Positions 22,980 to 31,479 of a DNA stretch of 34,683 bases are shown piece by piece. Under the pieces are notes generated by a model that searched no databases, was not told the origin of the DNA, and was given only the letters and a program-made list of their open reading frames with translations. The stretch covers positions 1-34,683 of the forward strand of contig CACZEU010000017.1 in NCBI GenBank assembly GCA_902780175.1. Reading direction: 5' to 3'. This stretch comes from an uncultured Bacteroidia bacterium (GTDB lineage: Bacteria > Bacteroidota > Bacteroidia > Bacteroidales > UBA932). The translations under genes were made by a program, and so were the position numbers. Each line of letters begins with the position of its first letter. Position 1 is the stretch's first letter.

Positions 22980-23768
22980 CTACCGGAACTGAATGTTGAA
23001 GCCTTCGTCCAGCAGCGGCTGCACGAGGGCTTTCATTTCTGCCGTGCTGTACTTCTCCAGGTCCTGCATGGGGGTGGGACGGTCGATGGAGTACAGCTGG
23101 ACCTGACGGGGCCTGAGCGTGCGTACGATGTCCATCCAGGGCACCAGCACCTCGGGGCTTGCGGAGTCGAACCAGTATTCCGCCGGGGCGAGACCGTCAA
23201 GGGTGTGTTTGCGGGCGCGGAGGAACATTGTCTGAAGGATGAAATCGCCATTGAAGCGTTTGAGGGCCTCTACGACGCGTTCTACGCTGTATCCCGGCGC
23301 CGGGCGGTTGATGAGCGCGGCAAGGGCGTCGGTGGGGGCGTCGATCTTCATGCAGGGGTTGTCGACCTTTCTCAGGGCCTCGAAAACCTCGGGAATGTGT
23401 ACCCTTGTGGCGTTGGACAGGACTGAGACTTTGGCGGCCGGATAGAATGCGTCGCGAAGGCGAATGGTGTCCTCGATGATGCGGGGGAATTCCGGATTGA
23501 GGGTGGGCTCGCCGTCGCCGCTGAATGTGATGGAATCTACAGGCGTGCCGTCCAGCAGGAGCGACTGGAGTTTGTCTTCGAGGGCTGACCGTACCTGCGC
23601 TGCGGTTGGAAGGACGGTGTCGCCGCGGCCGTCGGCGTTCCAGCCGCATTCGCAGTAGATGCAGTCGAAATTGCATATCTTCCCTTTGGTGGGCAGGAGG
23701 TTGATTCCCAGGGAACTGCCCAGCCGGCGGCTGTGGATGGGCCCGAATACGGTTTCTTCGCGTAACAT
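22980..23768 (-). CDS. Radical SAM protein, COG0731 group
   Basis: This 262-residue protein has the cluster motif CNFDCIYC (C32, C36, C39) preceded by GINLLPTKGKI, and VDSITFSGDGEPTLNPEF as the SAM-binding GGE-type motif. It belongs to the Fe-S oxidoreductase group related to wybutosine enzymes; the actual substrate is unknown. It is transcribed divergently from folP, and the -7 element lies 7 bases from its start codon. Confidence 0.85.
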   Translation of the reverse strand: MLREETVFGPIHSRRLGSSLGINLLPTKGKICNFDCIYCECGWNADGRGDTVLPTAAQVRSALEDKLQSLLLDGTPVDSITFSGDGEPTLNPEFPRIIEDTIRLRDAFYPAAKVSVLSNATRVHIPEVFEALRKVDNPCMKIDAPTDALAALINRPAPGYSVERVVEALKRFNGDFILQTMFLRARKHTLDGLAPAEYWFDSASPEVLVPWMDIVRTLRPRQVQLYSIDRPTPMQDLEKYSTAEMKALVQPLLDEGFNIQFR

Positions 23769-23775
23769 ATCCTTA

Positions 23776-23823
23776 CAAAGATGCGAATAATTGGCGTCAA
23801 TTGAAAATTAATTGTCATCTTTG
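23776..23823. promoter_or_regulatory. Symmetric divergent CATCTTTG promoter elements
   Basis: CATCTTTG on the minus strand (23783 to 23776) and on the plus strand (23816-23823) each lie 7 bases from the start codons of the radical SAM gene (23768) and folP (23831). Both deviate from TAnnTTTG in the first base. Confidence 0.5.
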
Positions 23824-23830
23824 TACCGTT

Positions 23831-24670
23831 ATGGTGCAATGGATGGGAGTCATAAACCTCACTCCGGACTCGTTCTACGAGCCCAGCAGGGCCGATTCGT
23901 CCAATGTCTCCGACATCCGGGAGCGCATACGCGTGTTCATAGCCGCCGGGGCGTCCATTATCGACCTTGGCGCCGTTTCCACGCGTCCCGGAGCCGCTCC
24001 TGTGCCGGTAGAAGATGAGTGGATGCGCCTGGCCCCTGTGCTGCGTGCCATTGCCGTATCACCTTCCTCATTCGGCCTCGATTCCGCCCTCCTTTCCATC
24101 GATACTACATCCGCGGAAATAGTCCGCCGTGTGTACGACACCGTCGGTCCGTTCATCGTAAATGACATTTCTGCCGGAATAGATGACTCCTCCATGCTCA
24201 AGACTGTCGGTGAACTGGGCCTGACGTATGTGGCGATGCACAAAAAGGGCACGCCCCAGACGATGAATGACCTCACTGACTATCCTGGCGGCGTAATGCT
24301 GGAACTGGTGGGCTACTTCAGGGTTTTCGCCCGCATGGCAAGAGATTACGGAATAGAGAACTGGATACTCGACCCGGGCCTTGGTTTCGCCAAGACGGAG
24401 AAGCAGAATTGGGAAATCCTCCGCAAGCTGAAAAAGTTTACCCTGTTCCGGCGGCCGATCCTCGTGGGCGCTGCCGAGAAGCGGTTTACGAAGAACGTTC
24501 CTCACGGCGTCCTGCGATGGATGGGGAGCGAAGCCGCCCGGGATGCCATCGAACAGTGCGGGGTCGGCGAGGACCCTTCCGGGACCGATGTCGCCAATGT
24601 CCTGGCCGTGGCTAACGGAGCAAGCATCCTCCGGGTGCACTATATTGCAAACCGAATAAAAAGAGGCTGA
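23831..24670 (+). CDS. folP: Dihydropteroate synthase
   Basis: This 279-residue enzyme joins p-aminobenzoate to the dihydropterin pyrophosphate in folate synthesis. Motifs: MGVINLTPDSFYE, IIDLGAVSTRPGA, SIDTTSAE, VNDISAG, LDPGLGFAKT and LRVH. The usual S-R-K loop before the last strands reads A-A-E-K (VGAAEKRF), so the Lys stays but Ser and Arg are changed. An unusually long segment follows (MGSEAARDAIEQCGVGEDPS). The start at 23831 was chosen for homology and promoter distance. The stop codon lies inside the terminator stem. Confidence 0.88.
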   Translation: MVQWMGVINLTPDSFYEPSRADSSNVSDIRERIRVFIAAGASIIDLGAVSTRPGAAPVPVEDEWMRLAPVLRAIAVSPSSFGLDSALLSIDTTSAEIVRRVYDTVGPFIVNDISAGIDDSSMLKTVGELGLTYVAMHKKGTPQTMNDLTDYPGGVMLELVGYFRVFARMARDYGIENWILDPGLGFAKTEKQNWEILRKLKKFTLFRRPILVGAAEKRFTKNVPHGVLRWMGSEAARDAIEQCGVGEDPSGTDVANVLAVANGASILRVHYIANRIKRG

Positions 24671-24694
24671 CCCCGCGGTCAGCCTCTTTCAGTT
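24660..24694. terminator. Strong intrinsic terminator after folP
   Basis: A 13-base perfect stem (24660-24672 with 24677-24689) and loop CCGC are followed by CAGTTTTT. It separates folP from the convergent rubrerythrin gene and probably serves both. Confidence 0.8.
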
Positions 24695-24708
24695 TTTAGA
24701 AGCCTTGG

Positions 24709-25248
24709 CTAATAGTTCTCCGCGTGGATCTCGAAGTAGGCCTGGGGGTGTGCGCAGACGGGGCAGATCTCGGGGGCTTTGGTGCCGACCACGATGTGTC
24801 CGCAATTGCGGCATTCCCATACCTTGACCTCGCTCTTGGCGAAGACTTCCTGTGCCTCGATGTTCTTGAGGAGTGCCCTGTAGCGCTCTTCGTGCCTCTT
24901 TTCGATGGCTGCGACCATGCGGAACTTGGCGGCGAGAGCCTTGAAGCCTTCTTCCTCGGCCGTCTTGGCGAAGCCTTCGTACATGTCGGTCCACTCATAG
25001 TTCTCGCCGGCGGCTGCGGCTGCGAGGTTCTCGGCCGTGGAGCCTATGCCCTCAAGCTCTTTGAACCACAGTTTGGCGTGCTCCTTCTCGTTTTCTGCGG
25101 TCTGGAGGAAGATGGCTGCCATCTGCTCGAAGCCTTCTTTCTTGGCTTTGGATGCAAAATAGGTGTACTTGTTTCTCGCCTGTGATTCGCCGGCGAACGC
25201 TGCTTCCAGGTTTTTCTCGGTCTGGGTGCCCGCATACTTGTTGGCCAT
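24709..25248 (-). CDS. rbr: Rubrerythrin
   Basis: This 179-residue oxidative-stress protein reduces peroxide at a diiron site. The four-helix ferritin-like domain shows [21 protein letters not shown] and [11 protein letters not shown]. The C-terminal rubredoxin-like domain has C-x-x-C pairs in CRNCG and CPVC. It is typical of anaerobes. It has its own promoter. Confidence 0.93.
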   Translation of the reverse strand: MANKYAGTQTEKNLEAAFAGESQARNKYTYFASKAKKEGFEQMAAIFLQTAENEKEHAKLWFKELEGIGSTAENLAAAAAGENYEWTDMYEGFAKTAEEEGFKALAAKFRMVAAIEKRHEERYRALLKNIEAQEVFAKSEVKVWECRNCGHIVVGTKAPEICPVCAHPQAYFEIHAENY

Positions 25249-25279
25249 ATCAGTAATTGTAAAGTGTTTATCGTATCCC

Positions 25280-25310
25280 CAAAAGTAGGTACTTTTTTCG
25301 AGATTAGCAA
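25280..25310 (-). promoter_or_regulatory. Promoter of rubrerythrin
   Basis: On the minus strand TTG (25310-25308), 20 bases, then TACTTTTG (25287-25280). The leader is about 25 bases. The -33 element lies in the 3' end of thiE. Confidence 0.65.
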
Positions 25311-25939
25311 TCTATTGCCGAGGCAATTTCGAGAAGCCGCCGGGCGGCTGCGCATGGGTCGGGCGCGCTGCATATTGCGCTCACCACGGCGATGCCGTCG
25401 GCGCCCGCGGCGAAGACGTCCGCCGCCGTGCGCTCGTTCATTCCGCCGATGGCTACAACCGGATGCCGGGACAGTGCCGCGGCCTTCCGCAGGCCCTCCA
25501 GCCCGAAGGGCTCCGCCGTATCGGTTTTGGTAGGGGTCCCGTAAACGGGGGAGACTGCGACGTAATCCACGTCGAGGGCGTTGGCCTCTGCGACTTCGTC
25601 CATCGTCTCCACCGACAGGCCGATTATCCTGTCGGGCCCGAGCAGGCGCCGGGCGATGGCATAGGGCATGTCGGACTGGCCGATATGGACGCCGTCGGCA
25701 TCAACCGCAAGGGCTACGTCGATACGGTCGTTGATGAGCAGCGGAATGCCCAGCGGGGTCAGCAACTCCTTGAGTTTCAGGCCAAGGGCCACGAAGTCAC
25801 GGGTGTCGGCCTCCTTCTCGCGGAGCTGGACCATGGTCGTCCCTCCGCGTACGGCTTCCGCCACTATCCAGTCCAGGTCCCTGCCAAGGGACAGCGGCCT
25901 GTCGGTGACCAGGTAGAGTCTGAGTTGCTCCGGTTTCAT
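25304..25939 (-). CDS. thiE: Thiamin-phosphate synthase
   Basis: This 211-residue enzyme couples the pyrimidine diphosphate and thiazole phosphate into thiamin phosphate. Motifs: [69 protein letters not shown] and VVAIGGM. The start at 25939 overlaps the thiM stop by one base (TAATG). It is the last gene of the thiamin operon. Confidence 0.93.
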   Translation of the reverse strand: MKPEQLRLYLVTDRPLSLGRDLDWIVAEAVRGGTTMVQLREKEADTRDFVALGLKLKELLTPLGIPLLINDRIDVALAVDADGVHIGQSDMPYAIARRLLGPDRIIGLSVETMDEVAEANALDVDYVAVSPVYGTPTKTDTAEPFGLEGLRKAAALSRHPVVAIGGMNERTAADVFAAGADGIAVVSAICSAPDPCAAARRLLEIASAIDC

Positions 25940-26670
25940 TACGGCAGGAGGCTTAATTCGTCGATGAAGTTGACGGCGAGCGAACCGGTGCCGCGGGAAC
26001 TCTCCGCTGCGGCCTGTCCTGCGGTGCCCATTGCGTCCATCGCGTGGACTGCGGCCTCGAACGGGGGCATTACGGCGGCGAATGCGGCGCAGACGGCGCT
26101 GGCGCAGCATCCCATGGTGGTCACTTTCGCCATCAGCGGCGAGCCTTTGTGGCATTCGGCCTCGCGTACGCCGTCGGTGATGTAATCGACCGCGCCGCTC
26201 ACGGCGACGACTGTCCCGTGCTGTGCGGCGAACTCACGTGCGCAGCTGCGGGCCTTTTCCACCGGCTCTGCGCTGTCGACGCCGCGGGTCTCGCAGGCGG
26301 TGCCGTGAAGCACCATTATCTCGGATGCGTTGCAGCGTACGATTGTGGGGTGGTATTTTGTGATAAGCTCGACGGCGGTATCCGTGCGGGCCTTGCTGGC
26401 GCCGACTCCGACGGGGTCAAGGACCCAGGGCTTGCCGTATTTGCCGGCGGCTGCCGCGGCGGCGTGCATCCCGCGGATTTCGTTGTCGTCGAGGCATCCG
26501 ATATTTATGACGAGGGAGCTTGCGATGGCCAGCAGGTCATCCATTTCCTTGTCGTAGAAGGACATGATGGGGGATGCTCCAATAGCGAGGAGCGCATTGG
26601 CGTTGAAGTTCATCGCCACGTAATTGGTGATGTTTACCACCACCGGGGTCTTTTTGCTGATGATTTCCAT
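25939..26670 (-). CDS. thiM: Hydroxyethylthiazole kinase
   Basis: This 243-residue kinase phosphorylates 4-methyl-5-hydroxyethylthiazole for salvage. Motifs: TPVVVNITNYVAMNFNANAL, GASPIMS, WVLDPVGVGA, NASEIMVL and VTTMGCCASA. The last corresponds to the usual V-T-G-T-G-C active-site loop, here with M-G-C-C. It starts one base after the thiD stop. Confidence 0.92.
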   Translation of the reverse strand: MEIISKKTPVVVNITNYVAMNFNANALLAIGASPIMSFYDKEMDDLLAIASSLVINIGCLDDNEIRGMHAAAAAAGKYGKPWVLDPVGVGASKARTDTAVELITKYHPTIVRCNASEIMVLHGTACETRGVDSAEPVEKARSCAREFAAQHGTVVAVSGAVDYITDGVREAECHKGSPLMAKVTTMGCCASAVCAAFAAVMPPFEAAVHAMDAMGTAGQAAAESSRGTGSLAVNFIDELSLLP

Positions 26671-26671
26671 A

Positions 26672-27499
26672 TTATCTTGTTCGGTAGAAGTGATCGACGG
26701 GGCCGTGTCCGTGGCCTATCTGATATCCTGCGCCGGAGACGATCGCGCCGTGGATATAGCCCGTGGCCGCCCGTGCGGCGTCGTCCAGGCTGAGCCCCTG
26801 GGCGAGGTACGATGCGAATGCGGAAGACAGCGTGCAGCCGGTTCCGTGGGTGTTGGGGGTCTGCAGGCGTCTCTGCGTGAGTTCCAGTATGTGGTCGGTC
26901 TCTGCGTTGTAGAAGACGTCTGTGAGGGTGTCTTCCGTAAGGTGGCCGGCTTTCAGGAGGACGGATACGGTGCCGTTGTTGGAGAGCTTGCGGGCAATGG
27001 CAGGAAGGTCCTCCTGTGAATGGATCCTGACGCCGGCGAGGATTTCGGCCTCCGGAATGTTGGGGGTGATGACGCGGGCCATCGGCAGCAGTTCCCGGGA
27101 CAGGACGCGGATGGCGTCGTTTTCTATCAGGCGGTGTCCGGAAGTCGAGACCATGACCGGGTCGAGGACGATGTTGACCGGCCTTTCGAGCCAGCCCTTG
27201 CGGACGGCATCCCTGAGCTCCGTGCGTACTGTCAGTACGACCTCGGCGCTGTGGAGCATTCCTATTTTAATGGCGTCTGCGCCGATGTCGGACAGCACGC
27301 ATCTGATCTGGGCGGCGATGATGCCGACCGGGACCGGATGCACGGCTTCCACGCCCAGGGTGTTCTGGACGGTGACCGCCGTGATGGCGCTTGCGGCGTA
27401 GCTGCCGGTGGCGCTGATGGATTTGATGTCTGCCTGGATGCCGGCGCCGCCGCCGGAGTCGCTGCCTGCGATGGTCAGGACGCGGGGATAAGTCTTCAT
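26672..27499 (-). CDS. thiD: Hydroxymethylpyrimidine/phosphomethylpyrimidine kinase
   Basis: This 275-residue kinase adds the two phosphates to HMP. Motifs: VLTIAGSDSGGGAGIQADIK, AITAVTVQNT, IKIGML, LDPVMVSTSG, ITPNIPEAEIL, KAGHL and NTHGTGCTLSSA. The start at 27499 gives the standard N-terminus M-K-T-Y-P-R-V-L-T-I-A-G; a start at 27532 would overlap thiL. Gaps on both sides are 1-4 bases, so the gene is co-translated in the operon. Confidence 0.93.
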   Translation of the reverse strand: MKTYPRVLTIAGSDSGGGAGIQADIKSISATGSYAASAITAVTVQNTLGVEAVHPVPVGIIAAQIRCVLSDIGADAIKIGMLHSAEVVLTVRTELRDAVRKGWLERPVNIVLDPVMVSTSGHRLIENDAIRVLSRELLPMARVITPNIPEAEILAGVRIHSQEDLPAIARKLSNNGTVSVLLKAGHLTEDTLTDVFYNAETDHILELTQRRLQTPNTHGTGCTLSSAFASYLAQGLSLDDAARAATGYIHGAIVSGAGYQIGHGHGPVDHFYRTR

Positions 27500-27503
27500 A
27501 TCT

Positions 27504-28526
27504 TTAAAAATGTGTAAATCCTTGATAGTCACGGGTGGATCCTGACCAGCGGAGGCCGGGCTCCGGCTCGATGGCGCCTATGGGCGTGCAGCCTTCCGGA
27601 ACTGCCGTGCCCGGTGCGGCCGTGAACAGGAGTTCGTAGTCTTCGCCTCCGCAGGTGGCCAGTTCGATGGGGTCCCAGCCGTGTGCGGTGCAGGTGTCCT
27701 TCAGTTCCGGGGAAAGGGGGATCCGGTTGATTTCTACGGTCGCTCCTGTGCCGGAGGCGTCGAGGATATGGCGGAGGTCGGAGCCGATGCCGTCGGAGAT
27801 GTCCATCATTGCGTGGACGCCGGGGGTGGCGGCAAGCTGCAGGCCGAGTTCCACGCGGGGGACCGGGAGGTAATGTTTCCTGATGAGGTAATCCACCCTG
27901 GGCGCCCCTTCGAGGATGAGCCTGAGGCCGGCGCCGGAGTCTCCCAGCGGGCCGGAGACGTAGATTATGTCGCCGGGACGTGCTGTATTGCGCTTCAAGG
28001 CCTGCCCGTGGGGGCATTCGCCCAGAAGGGTGACGTTGATGAAGAGTTTGTCGTCGGACGCTGATGTGTCGCCGCCTAGAAGGGCCACTCCAAAGCGGCT
28101 GCAGAGTTCGTTGAATCCTGCTATGAAGGCGTCGATCCAGGCCCCGCCCCCTCCCACTTCGTGGGCCCCTCCCTCTCGAAGCCGAGGGCGGCAATGCTTT
28201 CCGGAGGGACTGTTCCAGTTTGCTCCGGGGCCTTCAGTCAGCCCTTCCGGCAGTGCGATGGAGAGGAAGACCGATGTGGGGCGGCCTCCCATTGCGGCTA
28301 TGTCGCTGATGTTGACGGCGGCGCTTTTCCAGCCCAGGTCGTGCGGGGAGACGTCCTGCAACAGGAAGTGGCGGCCTTCTATGAGGAGGTCGGTGGTTAC
28401 GAGGGTGTCGAGCCCTTGCTTCTGGGGGATGACGGCGCAGTCGTCACCGATGCCGGTTATTCCTTCCGGTGTGGGGGTGGCGGCGCTTATGCGCCCGATA
28501 AGTTCGAATTCTCCTATGTGTGACAT
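27504..28526 (-). CDS. thiL: Thiamin-monophosphate kinase with in-frame insertion
   Basis: This 340-residue kinase makes thiamin pyrophosphate, the last step of the pathway. Motifs: GIGDDCAVI, TTDLLIEGRHF, HDLGWKSAAVNISDIAAMGG, LLGGDTSAS, MDISDGIGSDLRHI and TCGGEDYELLF. Between LPEGLTE and AWIDAFIAGF (residues about 99-129) lies a Gly/Pro/Arg-rich segment of 31 codons that homologues lack; it is coded by the palindromic insertion at 28140-28232. All catalytic motifs are outside it, so the enzyme may still work. The start overlaps tenA by 13 bases. Confidence 0.9.
   Translation of the reverse strand: MSHIGEFELIGRISAATPTPEGITGIGDDCAVIPQKQGLDTLVTTDLLIEGRHFLLQDVSPHDLGWKSAAVNISDIAAMGGRPTSVFLSIALPEGLTEGPGANWNSPSGKHCRPRLREGGAHEVGGGGAWIDAFIAGFNELCSRFGVALLGGDTSASDDKLFINVTLLGECPHGQALKRNTARPGDIIYVSGPLGDSGAGLRLILEGAPRVDYLIRKHYLPVPRVELGLQLAATPGVHAMMDISDGIGSDLRHILDASGTGATVEINRIPLSPELKDTCTAHGWDPIELATCGGEDYELLFTAAPGTAVPEGCTPIGAIEPEPGLRWSGSTRDYQGFTHF
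28140..28232. mobile_element. 93-bp palindromic insertion element within thiL
   Basis: This segment interrupts the normal ThiL sequence and is bounded by inverted GGCCCCG (28140-28146) and CGGGGCC (28226-28232). Inside it has CCCAC-TTC-GTGGG and CCCTC/GAGGG-type hairpins. At 93 bases (31 codons) it keeps the thiL frame. It looks like a small structured repeat of REP/MITE type, comparable in behaviour to palindromic elements known to insert in frame in Rickettsia. No second copy is visible in this window. Confidence 0.55.
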
Positions 28527-29182
28527 TTCCTTACGGCGGTATTGACCGCATCAAGTTCAACGGGACAGTATTCGAAGCGGGTGGCTTCGAGGTATGCCGC
28601 CGTCATCTTCTCAACGGTGGCGGGGTCGGCGGCTGCGGCGTAGGAGTCGGCGAGCTTGAGTACTGCGTTTACCCCCTGGGTGAAGGCGTCGTTGCCGTAT
28701 TCCTGTATCCATTCTTTATAAGGGTTGCCTTCGAGGGAGGCGCTCCGGAGGATGTGCAGGCCGACCTCGTTGTACACCCACATGCAGGGGAGCATCGCGG
28801 CGAGGCCGATTTCCTTGCTGCCGGTGCCGATGGCCTCCTGGGTGTGGGAATTGTAGTCTGCGGTAATGGGGGAGGGGACTACCGATGTGTTGATGCCGAA
28901 ACGGTCTATAAGCAGTTGGTGCATGGCCTTTTCGCCCTCGATGCCCTCGCGGGCGAACTCTTCGAACATGGCCTTGCTGGCGGGGTCGTCGATGAGCTCG
29001 GCGAGTTCGAACATCTGACGGCCGTAATTGCCTACGTAGAGCTCGTCCTGCGCGATGTAGCGGTCGAAACGCTCCACCGCAAGGCTGCCGTCGGCGAGTT
29101 CTTTTATGAAGGGATGGTCGATTATTTCGTTGTAGACGGGGAGGGCTTCGGCCCACACTTGCTCAGTCCAGGAAGGTTTCAT
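28514..29182 (-). CDS. tenA: TenA family thiaminase II/aminopyrimidine aminohydrolase
   Basis: This 222-residue all-helical enzyme salvages pyrimidine from damaged thiamin. Key residues match TenA: D46 in YIAQDELYV, C133 in AAMLPCMWVYNEVG, and E204 in ATRFEYCPVELDA. It is the first gene of the thiamin operon. A possible -7 sequence AATATTTG (29211 to 29204) is weak. No TPP riboswitch is seen in the 110 bases upstream. Confidence 0.92.
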   Translation of the reverse strand: MKPSWTEQVWAEALPVYNEIIDHPFIKELADGSLAVERFDRYIAQDELYVGNYGRQMFELAELIDDPASKAMFEEFAREGIEGEKAMHQLLIDRFGINTSVVPSPITADYNSHTQEAIGTGSKEIGLAAMLPCMWVYNEVGLHILRSASLEGNPYKEWIQEYGNDAFTQGVNAVLKLADSYAAAADPATVEKMTAAYLEATRFEYCPVELDAVNTAVRKCHT

Positions 29183-29220
29183 CGCTTATGAAATTATTTT
29201 TTACAAATATTGCCAATTTT

Positions 29221-29251
29221 TTTGATTATTTACGCATAATGGCTACATTAG
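29221..29251 (+). promoter_or_regulatory. Probable promoter of the membrane protein gene
   Basis: TTTG at 29221-29224, 19 bases, then TACATTAG (29244-29251), which departs from TAnnTTTG in one base. The leader is about 35 bases. Confidence 0.5.
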
Positions 29252-29292
29252 CGAATGTTTTGACCTGAAATTATTCTTTAATTCTTATTGAT

Positions 29293-30018
29293 ATGGCAAC
29301 ACAGAAACTCCAAGTCATCCCGACCATCAAGGCCGGCATCATCTATGGCCTCAAGAACATTCCTTCTCTCCTCGGAATGGTCATCCTCTACGTTCTCACC
29401 GTATGGATTCCCTACCTCAACGTAGGTACCACCATCGGCCTGCAGAAGGCTATCATCAAGATCGGCCGCGGCGAGGTCATCAACCCTCTGGACATCTTTG
29501 CCAAGGAGAACCGCCAGAACCTGGGCGACTATTTCCTCCTTATGGGCCTTATGAGCATGGGTATCGCCGGTGCTACGGCATTTATGTTTATCCCCGGCTT
29601 GGTCGTTTCCCTCGCCTGGGGTTTCGCAATGTATTTCTTCCTCGACAAGGGCCTTTCTCCCACCAAGGCGCTCAAGGTCAGCTACAAGTCCACGGACGGT
29701 GAAAAATGGACCATTTTCTGGGTCGTCGTGGTTGCATGCTTCGTCTTCTCGCTGGTCGGAGGTCTCATGTTCGGCCTCTCCGGCATCAAGTATGTCGGCT
29801 GGCTCTTCGCCATCCTCGGCGTCGCCGTCTATCTCATCATGTTCGCCGCCCTCGTCGCCATCGAAGGCGTAATGTACGCCCACTTCTCCGACAAGGCCGA
29901 CGAGATCTTCGCCGACAAGATCGCCGCCAAGGAGGCCTGCGGCTGCGCCGCTCCTGCTCCCGCACCTGCACCGGAGCCGGCCCCCGCACCCGAGGACCCC
30001 GCTGCACCTGCTGAGTAA
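29293..30018 (+). CDS. Multi-pass membrane protein with Ala/Pro-rich tail
   Basis: This 241-residue protein is without a recognised family; it is loosely like small bacterial DUF975/GDPD-membrane-domain proteins. About four or five hydrophobic helices are visible (around 15-50, 75-115, 135-165, 165-195), with G-L-K-N-I-P-S-L and KIGRGEVINPLDIF between them. The C-terminus is acidic with a double Cys (ACGCAAPAP) and a repetitive A-P-E-P tail. It is a single-gene unit with its own promoter and a strong terminator, suggesting good expression. Function unknown. Confidence 0.75.
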   Translation: MATQKLQVIPTIKAGIIYGLKNIPSLLGMVILYVLTVWIPYLNVGTTIGLQKAIIKIGRGEVINPLDIFAKENRQNLGDYFLLMGLMSMGIAGATAFMFIPGLVVSLAWGFAMYFFLDKGLSPTKALKVSYKSTDGEKWTIFWVVVVACFVFSLVGGLMFGLSGIKYVGWLFAILGVAVYLIMFAALVAIEGVMYAHFSDKADEIFADKIAAKEACGCAAPAPAPAPEPAPAPEDPAAPAE

Positions 30019-30036
30019 TTTCCGAAGACGTATATC

Positions 30037-30070
30037 AAAAGCGCCGCACGAGAGTGTGGCGCTTTTATTT
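30037..30070. terminator. Bidirectional intrinsic terminator
   Basis: A 13-base stem (30037-30049 with 30054-30066) and loop GAGA are flanked by T-rich sequence on the plus strand and by AAAA before the stem, which gives T on the minus strand. It serves the membrane gene and the convergent gnd operon. Confidence 0.8.
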
Positions 30071-31479
30071 TACCAAATGGAGTGGAAAAACTCTCCCCTG
30101 GGGCGGTCTATGCGTTCGTAAGTGTGAGCGCCGAACAGGTCTCTCTGCGCCTGAAGCAGATTGGCACCGAGCCTTTGGCATCGGAAACTGTCATAGTACG
30201 ACAGGGCAGATGACAATGCCGGGACGGGGATGCCGCGGCGGGCAGCTTCGCATACGACAGCGCGCAGACTCCCTTGGGCTGAATTGAGAATCGCCGAGAA
30301 ATACTTGTCCAACATTATATTGTCCAACTTCGGATTGCGGTCGTAAGCCTCTTTGATCCTGTCCAGGAAGACGCTGCGGATAATGCAGCCTCCGCGCCAG
30401 AGTCCGGCGATACGGCCGTAATCAAGCGGCCAGCCGTATTCGGTAGCGGCAGAGTGGAGCAGGCAAAAACCCTGGGCGTAAGAGATGATTTTTGCCGCGA
30501 GCAATGCCTCCCGAAGTTGTGTGGTAAATTCCTGTGTGCCAGACGAATCCGCCGATGGCCCGGAAAGGATTTGCGCCGCCGTAACCCGTTCTTCCCGGAG
30601 GGCTGAGATGCAACGGGCAAAAACTGCCTCGCCTATCATAGGGAGAGGGACTCCAAGGTCAAGAGCGGCTTCCACAGTCCATTTGCCCGTGCCTTTCTGC
30701 CCGGCGGTGTCGAGTATCAAATCCAGTATGTAACGTCCGTCGTCGTCCTTTTTGGACAGTATGTCGGCGGTGATGCCGATAAGATAACTGTCGAGTTCCG
30801 TCCTGTTCCAGTCTGCGAATATGTCATGCATCTCGTCATTGCCGAGCCCGAGGCCGTCACGCATTATCTGGTAACATTCGCAAATCAGCTGGATGTCACC
30901 GTATTCGATGCCGTTGTGCACCATCTTCACGAAGTGCCCGGAGCCGTCGGGCCCGATCCAGTCGCAGCAGGGTGTGCCGTCGGGGGCCTTTGCGGATATC
31001 TCCTGGAATATGGGCTTGACTTCCGGCCACGCTGCGGGAGAGCCGCCGGGCATCATCGCCGGGCCTTTCAGCGCCCCTTCTTCTCCTCCTGATACGCCGG
31101 TGCCGACGTACAGAAGCCCTGCTTCTTCCACTCTTTTCGCACGGCGGGCTGTATCCTGATAGTGTGAATTCCCTCCGTCGATAATGATGTCGCCTTTGTG
31201 CAGGACGGGCAGCAATTCGTCGAGAACCTGGTCAACCGCCGCTCCGGCCGTGACCATCAGGAACAGTTTCCGCGGTACCTTCAAGGACGCGGTCAGGGAG
31301 GCGTAACTATATGTGTCACAGATGTTCTTACCTTCCCCGCACTCCTTCATGAAGGCGGTGGTGACTTCCGGAATATAATTGTAAACGCTTACCTGGAATC
31401 CCTTGCTCTCCATATTGAGCGCCAGGCTCCGTCCCATTACGCCCAGGCCTATCAGGCCGATATCCGATAACTCTTTCAT
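30070..31479 (-). CDS. gnd: 6-phosphogluconate dehydrogenase (decarboxylating)
   Basis: This 469-residue enzyme oxidises 6-phosphogluconate to ribulose 5-phosphate, giving NADPH. The Rossmann motif is IGLIGLGVMGRSLALNM. Also present are IIDGGNSHYQDT, GVSGGEEGALKGPAMMPGG, GSGHFVKMVHNGIEYGD (catalytic Lys) and DTAGQKGTGKWT. Length is standard. It is the last gene of a four-gene sugar-acid operon, overlapping the kinase stop by 4 bases. Confidence 0.94.
   Translation of the reverse strand: MKELSDIGLIGLGVMGRSLALNMESKGFQVSVYNYIPEVTTAFMKECGEGKNICDTYSYASLTASLKVPRKLFLMVTAGAAVDQVLDELLPVLHKGDIIIDGGNSHYQDTARRAKRVEEAGLLYVGTGVSGGEEGALKGPAMMPGGSPAAWPEVKPIFQEISAKAPDGTPCCDWIGPDGSGHFVKMVHNGIEYGDIQLICECYQIMRDGLGLGNDEMHDIFADWNRTELDSYLIGITADILSKKDDDGRYILDLILDTAGQKGTGKWTVEAALDLGVPLPMIGEAVFARCISALREERVTAAQILSGPSADSSGTQEFTTQLREALLAAKIISYAQGFCLLHSAATEYGWPLDYGRIAGLWRGGCIIRSVFLDRIKEAYDRNPKLDNIMLDKYFSAILNSAQGSLRAVVCEAARRGIPVPALSSALSYYDSFRCQRLGANLLQAQRDLFGAHTYERIDRPRGEFFHSIW

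Noticed and set aside
29183-29292. Search for a TPP riboswitch before the thiamin operon
   Set aside because: The conserved blocks are absent and the interval is too short and AT-rich to hold the fold.
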